Shown here: positions 49,347 through 59,358 of the stretch, in pieces
Numbering within the stretch: the first letter of the stretch is position 1
Layout of the letters: every line of letters begins with the position of its first letter
Origin: Streptomyces prunicolor NBRC 13075
GTDB taxonomy: Bacteria; Actinomycetota; Actinomycetes; Streptomycetales; Streptomycetaceae
Assembly (NCBI RefSeq): GCF_000367365.1
Contig: NZ_BARF01000031.1
Coordinates: forward strand, 186,001 to 250,000
Reading direction: 5' to 3'
DNA length: 64,000 bases
The notes under the pieces: generated by a model
Seen by the model: the letters and a program-made list of their open reading frames with translations, nothing else
The model's database searches: none
What the model was told of the DNA's origin: nothing
Translations under genes and position numbers: made by a program

Positions 49347-50597
49347 TCAGAGAACCTGGAGCGACACCCACAGTGCCAGCACCGCCGGGACGAGTGCGGA
49401 CGGCACGGCGAGCAGCCCCAGCTTCGTGAACTCCTTGAGATCCACGCCGTGTTCGTGCTGATGCACGATCCGCCGCCACAGCAGCGTCGCGAGCGACCCG
49501 GCGTAGGTCAGGTTCGGCCCGATGTTCACCCCGAGCAGCACGGCGAGCACGGCCCCCGGCCCGGACTGCGCGGTGAGCGGCAGCAGGACCAGCACCGCCG
49601 GCAGGTTGTTGATGAGATTCGCCAGTACGGCGGCCAGGGCGGCGATCCCGAGCAGCGCCGCGATGCCGGTGCCGCCGGGCAGCAGGTGCCCGAGCGCGTC
49701 CGAGAGCCCGTTGTCCACCACCGCCCGCACCACGATCCCGAGCGCCAGCACGAACGCCAGGAAGGATGGCGCGGCGGCCCGTACGACCGTGAGCGGGGTC
49801 GCCTGCCGCCGGAGCAGCGCCCGGCCGGCGAGGACGAGGGCGCCCGCCAGCGCGGCCCACGCCGGATCGATGCCGATCGCCGAGGTCAGCACGAACCCGG
49901 CGAGGGTGCAGGCGACGGTCGCCAGCGCGAACACCGGCAGCTCGGGCTTGTCACCGGAAGTCGGGGAGGGTGCCGCCGCCGCGAGGTCGCGGGTGAAGAA
50001 CTTCCGGAACACCAGATACTCGGCGCCGATCGCGACCAGCCAGGGCAGCACCATCAGCCCCGCGAAGCGGGTGAAGCTCAGGCCGCTCGCCGCGAACGCG
50101 AGGAGGTTCGTCAGGTTGGAGACCGGCAGGAGCAGCGAGGCGGTGTTCGAGAGGTGCGTGCACGCGTAGACGTGCGGCTTGGGACGCACGCCCATCCGGG
50201 ACGCCGTCGCGAACACGACCGGCGTCAGCAGCACGATGGTCGCGTCCAGACTCAGCACGGCCGTGATCAGCGAGGCCAGCGCGAACACCGCGGTCAGCAG
50301 TCGGCTCGGACTGCCCTTCGCCCACTCCGCCATCCACGCCCCGCAGGCCCTGAACAGCCCCTCCACATCGCAGAAGTGGGCCAGCACGAGCACCGCGGCG
50401 AGGAACCCGACCACCGGCCCGAGCTGCTCGGCCTCCGCCCGCGCGTGGTCGAGCGAGATCGCCCCGGTGGCCACGGCGATCCCGGCGGCCGGGACCGCCA
50501 GCACCGCCTCCGGCCACCCGAAGGGACGGACGACGGCCCACACGAGGACGGCGACGAGCAGGACGACGGACAGGGTTTCGGCGAGCGGGGTGTTCAG
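49347..50597 (-). CDS. ArsB/NhaD-superfamily ion transporter
   Basis: About 416 residues. I place the start at CTG 50597 because GGAGGA lies seven bases before it; a TTG at 50660 would add 21 residues but has no ribosome site. The protein has 10-12 membrane helices, with LSVVLLVAVLVWAVVRPFGW first and LDATIVLLTPVVFATASRMG, THLSNTASLLLPVSNLTNLL and NLINNLPAVLVLLPLTAQSG as the conserved family loops. The last contains the NxxNN-type re-entrant motif. It is of the ArsB-like branch; the ion is unknown. No ars regulator is adjacent. Confidence 0.85.
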   Translation of the reverse strand: MNTPLAETLSVVLLVAVLVWAVVRPFGWPEAVLAVPAAGIAVATGAISLDHARAEAEQLGPVVGFLAAVLVLAHFCDVEGLFRACGAWMAEWAKGSPSRLLTAVFALASLITAVLSLDATIVLLTPVVFATASRMGVRPKPHVYACTHLSNTASLLLPVSNLTNLLAFAASGLSFTRFAGLMVLPWLVAIGAEYLVFRKFFTRDLAAAAPSPTSGDKPELPVFALATVACTLAGFVLTSAIGIDPAWAALAGALVLAGRALLRRQATPLTVVRAAAPSFLAFVLALGIVVRAVVDNGLSDALGHLLPGGTGIAALLGIAALAAVLANLINNLPAVLVLLPLTAQSGPGAVLAVLLGVNIGPNLTYAGSLATLLWRRIVHQHEHGVDLKEFTKLGLLAVPSALVPAVLALWVSLQVL

Positions 50598-50667
50598 CGG
50601 ACGGTCCTCCGGGACGCGGGACGTGGTGCCCGCCCCATGTAACCAGGCCGCGGCGCGCAACCCGTGA

Positions 50668-51378
50668 TCAGGAACCCGTACCCGCGCTGAGCACCGTCAG
50701 ACGCACCGTGGACGAGTTGCCCGACAGGGGCACCGCGCCGGCCGTCCACTTCACGTGCAGCGAGTCCTGCTCGTCGGGCGGGGTCACCGCGAGCCAGCTC
50801 GCGGTCGCCGTCTTCGCGCCGCTGACCTCCGGGTTGGAGAAGGACAGGCCCGCCCAGGCGCTCTGCCCCGGCTTCAGCGTGACCGTGGTGGCGCTGCCGG
50901 ACTCGCGCTGCGGGTCGTCGCCCAGCTGCGTGCCGGACGCGTTCAGGAACGCGGCGCCGGGATAGCCGCGGACCGTGCAGGTACGGCCGGACGAGTTGGT
51001 GAGGACGATCGGGAAGTTCTCCTGCCCGGCGCCCGGGTCGTTGGCGCCCACCTTCGCCTTCAGCTCGGAGGTGTGGCACCGGGTGCTGCTCGCGGTGCCG
51101 GTGTTGGTGCTCGTGCCGCCGGAGCCCGAGGACGTGGAGGAACCCGACGAGGTCGAGTTCGAGCCCGTGGCGGTGTCGGTGCCGCCCGACGTGGAGGCAG
51201 GCGTGCCGGACCCGTCGGCCGAGGCGTCGCCGCCCGCGGGCGCGGCCGTACCCGACTGGGTCTGCGGGCTGCTCACCGTGCCGCTGCCGTTGTCGCAGGC
51301 CGTCGTCGTCAGACCCAGGACGGCGATCGCGCTCACGAGCAGGGCCGCCCGGCGCAGGGACTGGGACGAGTTCGCCAT
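50668..51378 (-). CDS. DUF4232 lipoprotein
   Basis: 236 residues from the ATG at 51378, with AGGAGTG upstream. A signal peptide with lipobox (TTTAC) is followed by a long Ser/Gly/Thr linker of about 90 residues and then the DUF4232 domain (SSTRCHTSELKAKVGANDPG, NFPIVLTNSSGRTCTVRGYP, GAAFLNASGTQLGDD, SAWAGLSFSNPEVSG). Two cysteines, one near each end of the domain's first part, probably form a disulfide. Many Streptomyces have several such proteins and their function is not known. Confidence 0.9.
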   Translation of the reverse strand: MANSSQSLRRAALLVSAIAVLGLTTTACDNGSGTVSSPQTQSGTAAPAGGDASADGSGTPASTSGGTDTATGSNSTSSGSSTSSGSGGTSTNTGTASSTRCHTSELKAKVGANDPGAGQENFPIVLTNSSGRTCTVRGYPGAAFLNASGTQLGDDPQRESGSATTVTLKPGQSAWAGLSFSNPEVSGAKTATASWLAVTPPDEQDSLHVKWTAGAVPLSGNSSTVRLTVLSAGTGS

Positions 51379-51522
51379 CTTCAACACTCCTGGTGGTTCA
51401 CCACACGCACTTCGGCGTGCCGACCGCGCCTCATGCGCCGTCACACTGATCCGATACGGACGGGCGCCGAAAAGTTCGCGACTCCGCCGGGATCTTTTCC
51501 TGGACTTGGGATTCGACAGTGA

Positions 51523-52914
51523 TCAGGTGACCCGCAGCGAGCGGAGTATGCGCGAGGTCGCGTCCCCGCTGTGCTGCCGGATCTGGACGTACACCTGGGG
51601 CTGCGCGGCGCCGCCGACCATGCGCAGCGCGGTCTCGGAGAGGGTGCCCGTGCCGCCCGAGCAGTCGCTCCAGGTGCGGATCGTGCCGCGCCAGGTCGCG
51701 TTCGCGTAGGCGTGGCTGCCGTCGTAGTGGCAGCCGGAGTGGGCGATGTCGTCCACCTCGGTCGTCACGCTGCCGTGTTCGCTGAGGCCGATGAACACGC
51801 CGTTCACGTCCGCCGAGAGGTCCGGCCACTTCGCCAGGTCGTCGGCGACGGCCAGCCCCGGCTCGTGCCCGGACTGCAGACCGAGGGTCTGCGGATTCCA
51901 GCCCGAGTCGCGCAACTGACGGCCCCACGCGGCGGGCACCTCGGCCACGATCCGGCCGGTGCTGTCCTTGACCCGCAGGTCGGAACTCTTGGACGACGAC
52001 GGCAGGTTCAGCACCACGGCGCCCGTGCCGGCCGCCACCACGACGAACAGACCCGCCATCAGCGCGACACTCCGGTGCCGGCTGTGCGGCCTGCGCTGCT
52101 TGCGCTGCCTGCGCGTGGGGGCCGCCTCGGCGGCCAGCCGCTCCAGCTCCTCCGCGAACTCCCGCGCCGTGGGCCAGCGCTTCTCCCGGTCCGGCTCCAG
52201 CGCGCGGAACAGGGCCCGCTGCACCTCGGGGGACACGTCCGGCCGCAGCCGGTCCGGCCGTACGACCTGTCCGGGCGCCCCCGGGACCGTGCCGGTGAGC
52301 AGCTCGTAGCCGACCGCGCCCAGGCTGTACACGTCGGCACGCTCGTCGATGCCGTACCCGGGCTGCGCCTGCTCCGGCGGCTGGTAGCCCGCGGAACCGG
52401 CGGCCAGGGTGAGGCCCGACCCCTGCGCCAGGCTCTTGGCCAGACCCAGGTCGGCGAGCAGGACGCGGTAGCTGCCGTCCGGGGCGCTGCGCAGCAGCAC
52501 GTTCGTCGGTTTGATGTCCCGGTGCACGATCCCCGCCTTGTGCAGCGCGGCGGCGCCCCGGGCGGCCAGCGCGGTCAGCCGCAGCGCCTCGGAGACGGGC
52601 AGCGGACCCGACGTGAGCAGATCGGCGAGGGTGCCGGCGTCGGCGTACTCCATGACGAAGTACGGCCGCCCGTCGGGCAGCTCACCGATGTCGTAGACCT
52701 GCACCACCCGGTTCGAGTCGGCCCGGCGCAGCAGCCGGGCCTCGGAGAGGAAGCGGGCGACGATGTCGAGGCGGTGCGCCCAGTTGTCGGCGAGGACCTT
52801 CACGGCCACCGGGGCTTCGAGCACGTCGTCGTGCGCGAGCCAGACCGTGCCGAACGCGCCGGTGCCCAGGCGGCGTTCGAGTCTGTAGCGGCCGATCTGT
52901 TCGACGAAGTGCAT
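51523..52914 (-). CDS. Membrane Ser/Thr protein kinase
   Basis: 463 residues from the ATG at 52914. The kinase domain has GTGAFGTVW (G loop), AVKVL (K39), VHRDIKPTNVLLRS (D133) and LLADLGLAKSL (a DLG in place of DFG). A basic linker precedes a membrane helix (VALMAGLFVVVAAGTGAVVL). The outer domain has no PASTA repeats; it contains VAEVPAAWGRQLRDSGWNPQ and SGCHYDGSHAYANATWRGTI. It is divergent from an ECF sigma gene with only 46 bases between the starts, so the two probably form one signalling unit. Confidence 0.92.
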   Translation of the reverse strand: MHFVEQIGRYRLERRLGTGAFGTVWLAHDDVLEAPVAVKVLADNWAHRLDIVARFLSEARLLRRADSNRVVQVYDIGELPDGRPYFVMEYADAGTLADLLTSGPLPVSEALRLTALAARGAAALHKAGIVHRDIKPTNVLLRSAPDGSYRVLLADLGLAKSLAQGSGLTLAAGSAGYQPPEQAQPGYGIDERADVYSLGAVGYELLTGTVPGAPGQVVRPDRLRPDVSPEVQRALFRALEPDREKRWPTAREFAEELERLAAEAAPTRRQRKQRRPHSRHRSVALMAGLFVVVAAGTGAVVLNLPSSSKSSDLRVKDSTGRIVAEVPAAWGRQLRDSGWNPQTLGLQSGHEPGLAVADDLAKWPDLSADVNGVFIGLSEHGSVTTEVDDIAHSGCHYDGSHAYANATWRGTIRTWSDCSGGTGTLSETALRMVGGAAQPQVYVQIRQHSGDATSRILRSLRVT

Positions 52915-52960
52915 GCGACTATCATGCCTGCTCGTAGACCGAGGCGGAGGAGTGGATCCA

Positions 52961-53512
52961 GTGCAGGACAAGGCGCGGACCGAGGAACTGGCGCGGCGGG
53001 CCGCGGCCGGTGACCCGGGTGCCCTGGACGAACTGCTGCGGACGATCGGACCCGAGGTCCTGCGGCGGTGCGGGCGCTTCCTGCCGTGCCGTGAGGACGC
53101 CGAGGAAGCGGCCCAGGACGTACTGATGCAGGTCGCCCGGAAGATCGGCACGTTCGAGGGCCGCAGCCTCTTCAGCACCTGGCTCTACACGGTGGTCGCC
53201 AACGGCGCCCGGCAGAAGTACCGCGAGCTGAAGCGGCGGGCCGCCGAGCAGCCCGCCGAGATCGACGTGTCACAGCACGTCGACCCGCGCACCACGAGCG
53301 TGATCGCCGGGTCGAAGATCGACCTCCTGGAGGCGCTGGAACGCCTGGAGCGGGAGCAGCCGCATCTCGTCGAGCCGCTGGTCTACCGGGACATCTGCAA
53401 CCTGGAGTACGCCGACATCGCCGAGCGGATCGGCATCCCGCTCGGCACCCTCAAGTCCCGGCTGCACGAGGCCCGCCGCCAGGTCAGGCCCTGGCTGACC
53501 GAGCTCTCCTGA
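52961..53512 (+). CDS. ECF sigma factor beside the kinase gene
   Basis: 183 residues from the GTG at 52961, chosen because GGAGGA lies nine bases upstream. Region 2 is RRAAAGDPGALDELLRTIGP with LPCREDAEEAAQDVLMQVAR and GRSLFSTWLYTVVANGARQK, region 4 is LVYRDICNLEYADIAERIGI and PLGTLKSRLHEARRQVRPWL. No anti-sigma factor is adjacent; the divergent kinase gene suggests control by phosphorylation, as in ECF groups linked to kinases. The target promoters are unknown. Confidence 0.9.
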   Translation: MQDKARTEELARRAAAGDPGALDELLRTIGPEVLRRCGRFLPCREDAEEAAQDVLMQVARKIGTFEGRSLFSTWLYTVVANGARQKYRELKRRAAEQPAEIDVSQHVDPRTTSVIAGSKIDLLEALERLEREQPHLVEPLVYRDICNLEYADIAERIGIPLGTLKSRLHEARRQVRPWLTELS

Positions 53513-53537
53513 GCCTACCGACCTCTCCCGATACGGC

Positions 53538-55913
53538 TCAGACCTCGTCGAAGAGCGAAAGCTCCGCCCAGATCGTCTTGCCGTCCGCCGTGTGCCGGCT
53601 GCCCCAGCGCTGGGTGAGCTGTGCGACCAGCAGCAGCCCGCGCCCGCCCTCGTCCCAGGTCTTGGCGCGGCGCAGGTGCGGGGCCGTGTGATTGGTGTCG
53701 GAGACCTCGCAGATCAGCGTGGTCGCGTCATGGATCAGCCGGAGCCGGATGGGGTGCGCGCCGTAGCGGATCGCGTTGGTGACCAGCTCGCTCACCACCA
53801 GCTCGGCCGTGAAACCGGCCTCGCTCATGTTCCAGCTGTCGAGCTGCTCCACGACCTGCTTGCGGATCGGGGCGACGAGCGAGGGATCGGCCGGGATGTC
53901 CCAGGTCGAGACCTGCTCGGCGGGCAGCCCCTGGGTGCGCGCCAGCAGCAGCGCCACGTCGTCGGCCGCGCCGCCCGGCGGGAGTACGGCGTGCAGGATC
54001 CGGTCGCAGGTCTCGTCCAGCGAGTCCGAGGGGGCGTACAGGGCGTCGAACAGCAGCCGTTGACTGACGTCGAGGTCCCGGTCCCGGTTCTCGATCAGCC
54101 CGTCGGTGTACAGCGCGAGCACGGTGCCCTCGGGCAGCTCGAACTCGGCCGACTCGAAGGGCAGCCCGCCCAGACCCAGCGGCGGCCCCGCGGGCAGGTC
54201 GACGGGCTCGGGCGGCCCGCCGGGCCGGATCATGACCGGCGGCGGATGACCGGCACGCGCCAGCGTGCAGCGCCGGGACACCGGGTCGTACACCGCGTAC
54301 AGGCAGGTCGCGCCGACCTCGCCCGGGCTGCCCTCGCCACCGGCCTCCGCGGACAGCCGTACGACGAGGTCGTCGAGGTGGGTCAGCAGTTCGTCGGGGG
54401 CCAGGTCGATGTCGGCGAGGGTGCGGACGGCCGTGCGCAGCCGGCCCATCGTGGCGGAGGCCTGGATGCCGTGGCCGACGACGTCCCCGACGACCATGGC
54501 GACCCGCATCCCGGACAGCGGGATCACGTCGAACCAGTCGCCGCCGACTCCGGCGCGCGCCGCCGGCAGATAGCGCGAGGAGGCCTCCAGGGCGGCTGTG
54601 CGCGGCAGTTTGCGGGGGAGCAGGCTGCGCTGGAGGGCCAGTGCGGTCTCGCGTTCGCGGGAGAAGCGCCGGGCGTTGTCGATGCAGACGGCGGCGCGGG
54701 CGGTGACCTCCTCGGCCAGCAGGACGTCGTCGTCGGCGAACGGATCGATGCGCCGGTACCGGGTGAGGACCGCCACGCCGAGGGTGACGCCGCGGGCCTG
54801 GATCGGTACGGCCATCGAGGAGTGGATGCCGTACTCCTCGACGCGCCTGGTGCGGGTGCGGTCCCAGGCGAGCCAGAGTTCCAGGTCCCGGCCCGAGGCG
54901 ACCAGCGTGCGGCCCGCGACCAGCGCGTCGGCCTGCGGGGACTGCTCCGGGTACAGGTTCAGCTGGCCCGGTTTCGCGACCGCCTCGGGGCTGCCCTGCT
55001 GCACCGACTGGTGCGCGGCCCGGCGCAGCCTGATCGGCGCGGTGATCGCGGTCGGGAGCTCGCCGCCGTGCTCCTGCGGGTCCAGCAGGTCGATGCTGAC
55101 GAAGTCGGCGAGGGCCGGCACGCAGACGTCCGCGAGCTCCTGGGCCGTACGGGTGACGTCGAGGGTGGTGCCGATGCGGACGCTCGCCTCGTTGACGAGT
55201 TGCAGCCGCTCCCGCGACAGGTAGTTCTCGGTGAAGTCGTGCGCGGCCAGACACACGCCCCGCACCCGCCCCTCGGCGTCGGTGATCGGCGCCATCCGGG
55301 CCAGCCACGCGTGCGCGGCGTCCTCGCCGCCGGTGCGCATGTAGATCTGGAAGTCCTCGGCGGTGCCCGAGGTGAGCACGCGCAGCATGTACTGCTCCAG
55401 CTCCGCGCTCTGCGTCTTCCCGCCGATCTCGGTGATCCGCAGCCCCTGGATGCGCTCCTCGGGAAGCCCGATCACATCGGCCATCGCGTCGTTGACCCGG
55501 CTCAGCCGCAGCCGCTCGTCGTAGACCGCGATGGCACACGGCGACTGGGTCAGCGCGGCGGTCGCGAGAGGGTCCTCGGCTGCGGGCGGGCCGCCCCCCT
55601 CCAACGGCGTCACGACGAGCCAGTCGCCAGGCCCGCCGTCCCGGGGCCGCCGGTGGTGGGCCAGCAGCCACACGGACACGGCGCGCCCGTCGCGATGGCG
55701 CAACGCCACCGTGCCGTCCCAGCGGGCACCCGTGATCGCGGGCAGCGCCTCGGCACCGTCGGCCAGCAGCCCCACGGCCGGGCGGCCCACGACCTCGTCC
55801 GCGGCGTGGCCGAGGAGCCGCCCGGCCCCGTCGTTCCACTCCACCAGAGTGCCCGCGTCGTCGATGACAACCCGCGCCGTCGCGGCATCGTCGAACGGGT
55901 AGACCGGTCTCAT
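53538..55913 (-). CDS. SpoIIE-type phosphatase with PAS, GAF and RsbW-like domains
   Basis: 791 residues from the ATG at 55913 (GGAGTGGCG before it). Two PAS domains come first (VIDDAGTLVEWNDGAGRLLG; ITDAEGRVRGVCLAAHDFTE), then a GAF domain (AVPIQARGVTLGVAVLTRYR), a PP2C/SpoIIE phosphatase (GGDWFDVIPLSGMRVAMVVG, DVVGHGIQASATMGRLRTAV) and a C-terminal HATPase_c domain (FTAELVVSELVTNAIRYGAH, WDEGGRGLLLVAQLTQRWGS). The phosphatase would act on an anti-anti-sigma factor and the kinase-like domain on the same or another. This multidomain form is typical of Streptomyces. Confidence 0.93.
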   Translation of the reverse strand: MRPVYPFDDAATARVVIDDAGTLVEWNDGAGRLLGHAADEVVGRPAVGLLADGAEALPAITGARWDGTVALRHRDGRAVSVWLLAHHRRPRDGGPGDWLVVTPLEGGGPPAAEDPLATAALTQSPCAIAVYDERLRLSRVNDAMADVIGLPEERIQGLRITEIGGKTQSAELEQYMLRVLTSGTAEDFQIYMRTGGEDAAHAWLARMAPITDAEGRVRGVCLAAHDFTENYLSRERLQLVNEASVRIGTTLDVTRTAQELADVCVPALADFVSIDLLDPQEHGGELPTAITAPIRLRRAAHQSVQQGSPEAVAKPGQLNLYPEQSPQADALVAGRTLVASGRDLELWLAWDRTRTRRVEEYGIHSSMAVPIQARGVTLGVAVLTRYRRIDPFADDDVLLAEEVTARAAVCIDNARRFSRERETALALQRSLLPRKLPRTAALEASSRYLPAARAGVGGDWFDVIPLSGMRVAMVVGDVVGHGIQASATMGRLRTAVRTLADIDLAPDELLTHLDDLVVRLSAEAGGEGSPGEVGATCLYAVYDPVSRRCTLARAGHPPPVMIRPGGPPEPVDLPAGPPLGLGGLPFESAEFELPEGTVLALYTDGLIENRDRDLDVSQRLLFDALYAPSDSLDETCDRILHAVLPPGGAADDVALLLARTQGLPAEQVSTWDIPADPSLVAPIRKQVVEQLDSWNMSEAGFTAELVVSELVTNAIRYGAHPIRLRLIHDATTLICEVSDTNHTAPHLRRAKTWDEGGRGLLLVAQLTQRWGSRHTADGKTIWAELSLFDEV

Positions 55914-56170
55914 CGTCGCCACTCCATTGCGCGCACTCACAGTGAACAGTCACGCCACTTGCGTTCCAGCCTAGTGCGTCACAGTCTCGCGCGGACGAGA
56001 ACCCCCAGGGCCGGGGGGTACCCGTGGTCAAGGGGGAAAACCGGTCGAAGTGCCCCACGGGACAGCTGTCTGCCTCCGCACTCTTGACGCCCCGGAGTGG
56101 CACCCCGTCAGAATCTGTTCGGTCACGATCAGTTGTGAGTACTTCTGGGCCCTGATGAGGGAGAGCCGCC

Positions 56171-59100
56171 ATGACGGTCACTCGCAGATCGGTTTTGATC
56201 GCTTCCACGGCCGCGCCGACGGCCGCATCACTCCTGGCCGCCCCGGCCGCACGAGCCGCCGGATCGGGCGCGTCCGGCCGCCACACGGTCCCGCTGCGGG
56301 ACGGCTGGCGCTTCGCGCTGGTCAACCCGGGCGGGACCACCGACCCGACCGGCGCCTACGCCGACGCCGCCGCACCCGACTACGACGACTCGGCCTGGCG
56401 CCAGGTCGCGGTCCCGCACGACTGGAGCATCGAGCAGACCCCGACCACGGCATACGGCACGACCAGCGGCACCGGGTTCTTCCCCGGCGGCCTCGGCTGG
56501 TACCGCATCGCGTTCACCCTGCCGCCGGCCTTCGCGGGCAAGCGGATCTCGGTCGAGTTCGACGGCGTCTACATGGACTCGTACGTCTATTGCAACGGCA
56601 CGCGGGTCGGCCAACACCCCTACGGATACACGGGGTTCGCCCTCGACCTCACCGACCTGGCGCACACCGACGGCAGCACGGAGAACGTCGTCGCCGTGCA
56701 GGTGCGGAACCAACTCCCCAGCAGCCGCTGGTACTCGGGCAGCGGCATCTACCGCGAGGCCCGCCTCGTCGTCACCGAGCCGGTGCACGTCGAACGCTGG
56801 GGCACGTACGTCACGACCCCGGACATCACCGCCGAGCGGGCCGTTGTGAGGGTCCAGACGTCCGTGGTGAACGTGTCGGGTGCCGCGAGCGAGGTCGAGG
56901 TCAGATCGAGAGCCGTCGACCCCGGCGGCCGGACCGTGGCCCGCGCCGCCTCCACGGTCGCTGTCGCGGACCGCGCGACCGAACCCCATGAACTCACCGT
57001 CCCCAGGCCCAAGTTGTGGGACATCGAGACCCCGGACCACCGCTACACCCTGGAGACCGAACTGCGGGTGGCCGGCAAGACGGTCGACACGTACAGCACC
57101 CCCTTCGGCATCCGCACCTACCGCTTCGACCCGGACGAGGGCTTCTCCCTCAACGGCGTCCACACCAAGATCAAGGGCGTCGACCTCCACCACGACCAGG
57201 GCGCCCTCGGCTCCGCGATCAGCCTCGACGCGGTACGCAGGCAGTTGAGCATCATGAAGTCGATGGGCGTCAACGCCTTCCGCACCTCGCACAACCCGCC
57301 CTCGCCCCAAATCATCCAGGCCTGCGAGGAGTTGGGCATCGTGATGATGGTCGAGGCCTTCGACTGCTGGCACACCGGCAAGACGACCTACGACTACCAC
57401 CGCTTCTTCGACGACTGGTGCGAGCGGGACGCCACCGAGATGGTCCTCGCCGCCCGCAACTCGCCCGCCGTGGTGCTGTGGTCCATCGGCAACGAGATCC
57501 CCGACTCCACCGCCACCGCCGGGCTGGCGATGGCCGACCGCATCATCGGCGCGATCAAGACGGCGGACGACACCCGGCCGGTCGTCATCGGCTCGAACAA
57601 GTACCACGGGGTGCCCGCCAAGGGCTCCGCCGCCGACCTCATGCTCGCCAAGCTCGACGGACTCGGCCTCAACTACAACACCGCCAAGTCGGTCGACGCC
57701 CTGCACGCCGCCTATCCGGACCTGTTCCTCTTCGAGTCCGAGTCCTCCTCGGAGACCTCGACACGCGGCGCCTACCAGGAGCCGGAGCACCTGAACACCG
57801 GCGAGAACCACACCCCCGGCAGACGCGACACCTCGTCGTACGACAACAATCTCGCCTCCTGGACGATGAGCGGCGAGTACGGCCACAAGAAGGACCGGGA
57901 CCGGAAGTGGTTCGCGGGACAGTTCCTGTGGTCGGGCATCGACTACATCGGGGAGCCGACGCCGTACGACGTCTTCCCGGTCAAGGCGTCCTTCTTCGGC
58001 GCGGTCGACACGGCCGGCTTCCCGAAGGACATGTACCACCTCTTCCGCAGCCAGTGGGTCGGCGAGCCCATGGTCCATGTGGTGCCGATGAGCTGGAACC
58101 ACGAACCGGGCGACACGGTCGAGGTCTGGGCGTACGCCAACGTCGACACCGTCGAGCTGTTCCTCAACGGAAAGTCCCTGGGGGCAAGGGAGTTCGACAC
58201 CAAGAAGACCACCGACGGCCGCGCCTACCTGGAGACCACCGAGCCCACCGGCGACGACAAGACCTTCACCACCGGCCCCTACCCGGGCAGTTACACCAGC
58301 CCGAACGGCAGCGCGGGCAAACTCCACCTGACCTGGAAAGTCCTGTACGAGCCAGGTGAGTTGAAGGCGGTGGCGAGCAGCGGTGGGACGGTGGTCGCTT
58401 CCGACGTGCTGCGTACGGCCGGGGCCGCACACGCCGTCCGCCTCACGGCCGACCGCAAGTCCCTTGCCGCAGACGGTCGTTCGCTGGTCTTCGTGACCGC
58501 GGAGGTCGTCGACGCCCACGGTGTCGTCCTGCCCGACGCGGAGGACCTGGTCGCCTTCGAGGTGAGGGGTGGGTCCATTGCCGGTCTCGACAATGGGCGC
58601 GAGGAGAGCGCCGAGCGCTATCAGGCGAGCACCCGAACCGCCTTCCACGGCAAGGCACTTGCGATCGTGCGGTCCGGTACGGCGGCGGGCTCGCTGAAGG
58701 TGACGGCGCGGGCGGAGGGGCTGCGGACCGGCACGGTGACCGTACGGACGACACCCGTCCGGGGTGGTGCCCTGACTCCGGCGTCGCGCTTCAAGGCGGA
58801 TTATCCTGCGCCGCTCAACTACCCGTACGCCGACGCGAGTTACTCGGGTCGGCCCGACACGCTCCCCGCCGCGATGCTCGACGGTGACCCGGCCACCGGC
58901 TGGTCCAACGCCTTCGCCAAGTCGGCCACGGCCCTGCTGCCGTCCTTCGGCGGAGCACGCGAGAAGGACTGGGTGTCGGTGGACTGGGGGAGGACGCGGT
59001 CCTTCGACCGGGTGGAGGTGTCGTTCACGGTGGACGCGACGCACAGTCTGCCCGCTGCGGTGACGGTCGCCGTGTGGGACGGTCGGGCGTGGGTGCCGGT

Positions 59101-59263
59101 GGAGGGCGCTGCCGTCGACTGGGCCACGGCCTCGGACAGCCCGACCGTCGTCACCTTCGATGCCGTGCGCGGCTCCCGGCTGCGGCTCGCGCTGACGAGC
59201 GCTCGTCCCGGGGTGGCCCAAGGGGCGGTGCGGATCAGCAAGTTGGAGGCACCGGCCGGGTAG
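56171..59263 (+). CDS. Secreted GH2 beta-galactosidase-type hydrolase
   Basis: 1030 residues, GGGAGAG before the ATG. A Tat-type signal (TVTRRSVLIASTAAPTAASL) is followed by the GH2 sugar-binding domain (FPGGLGWYRIAFTLPPAFAG; SSRWYSGSGIYREARLVV), an Ig-like domain and the TIM barrel. In WSIGNEIPDS, E442 is the acid/base; in ESESSSETSTRG, E524 is the probable nucleophile. Then come a DUF4982-type region, an Ig-like domain, and a discoidin-like carbohydrate-binding domain at the C-terminus (about residues 870-1030). It would release galactose or related sugars from plant or microbial glycans. It lies next to a GH9 cellulase, forming a polysaccharide-degrading pair. Confidence 0.93.
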   Translation: MTVTRRSVLIASTAAPTAASLLAAPAARAAGSGASGRHTVPLRDGWRFALVNPGGTTDPTGAYADAAAPDYDDSAWRQVAVPHDWSIEQTPTTAYGTTSGTGFFPGGLGWYRIAFTLPPAFAGKRISVEFDGVYMDSYVYCNGTRVGQHPYGYTGFALDLTDLAHTDGSTENVVAVQVRNQLPSSRWYSGSGIYREARLVVTEPVHVERWGTYVTTPDITAERAVVRVQTSVVNVSGAASEVEVRSRAVDPGGRTVARAASTVAVADRATEPHELTVPRPKLWDIETPDHRYTLETELRVAGKTVDTYSTPFGIRTYRFDPDEGFSLNGVHTKIKGVDLHHDQGALGSAISLDAVRRQLSIMKSMGVNAFRTSHNPPSPQIIQACEELGIVMMVEAFDCWHTGKTTYDYHRFFDDWCERDATEMVLAARNSPAVVLWSIGNEIPDSTATAGLAMADRIIGAIKTADDTRPVVIGSNKYHGVPAKGSAADLMLAKLDGLGLNYNTAKSVDALHAAYPDLFLFESESSSETSTRGAYQEPEHLNTGENHTPGRRDTSSYDNNLASWTMSGEYGHKKDRDRKWFAGQFLWSGIDYIGEPTPYDVFPVKASFFGAVDTAGFPKDMYHLFRSQWVGEPMVHVVPMSWNHEPGDTVEVWAYANVDTVELFLNGKSLGAREFDTKKTTDGRAYLETTEPTGDDKTFTTGPYPGSYTSPNGSAGKLHLTWKVLYEPGELKAVASSGGTVVASDVLRTAGAAHAVRLTADRKSLAADGRSLVFVTAEVVDAHGVVLPDAEDLVAFEVRGGSIAGLDNGREESAERYQASTRTAFHGKALAIVRSGTAAGSLKVTARAEGLRTGTVTVRTTPVRGGALTPASRFKADYPAPLNYPYADASYSGRPDTLPAAMLDGDPATGWSNAFAKSATALLPSFGGAREKDWVSVDWGRTRSFDRVEVSFTVDATHSLPAAVTVAVWDGRAWVPVEGAAVDWATASDSPTVVTFDAVRGSRLRLALTSARPGVAQGAVRISKLEAPAG

Positions 59264-59358
59264 TACCGCGTCCGCTGCGGTCCGGACGGGAATCTGGCCT
59301 GTCCGGACCGTTGACGGAGTGTCATGTCTCGAACAGCATGGCCTGCGTCCGCAGTGAA

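Noticed and set aside
56228..59221. Minus-strand frame of 997 codons opposite the GH2 gene
   Set aside because: The plus strand has intact GH2 catalytic motifs and a Tat signal; the opposite frame has no domain and arises from GC-rich codon bias.
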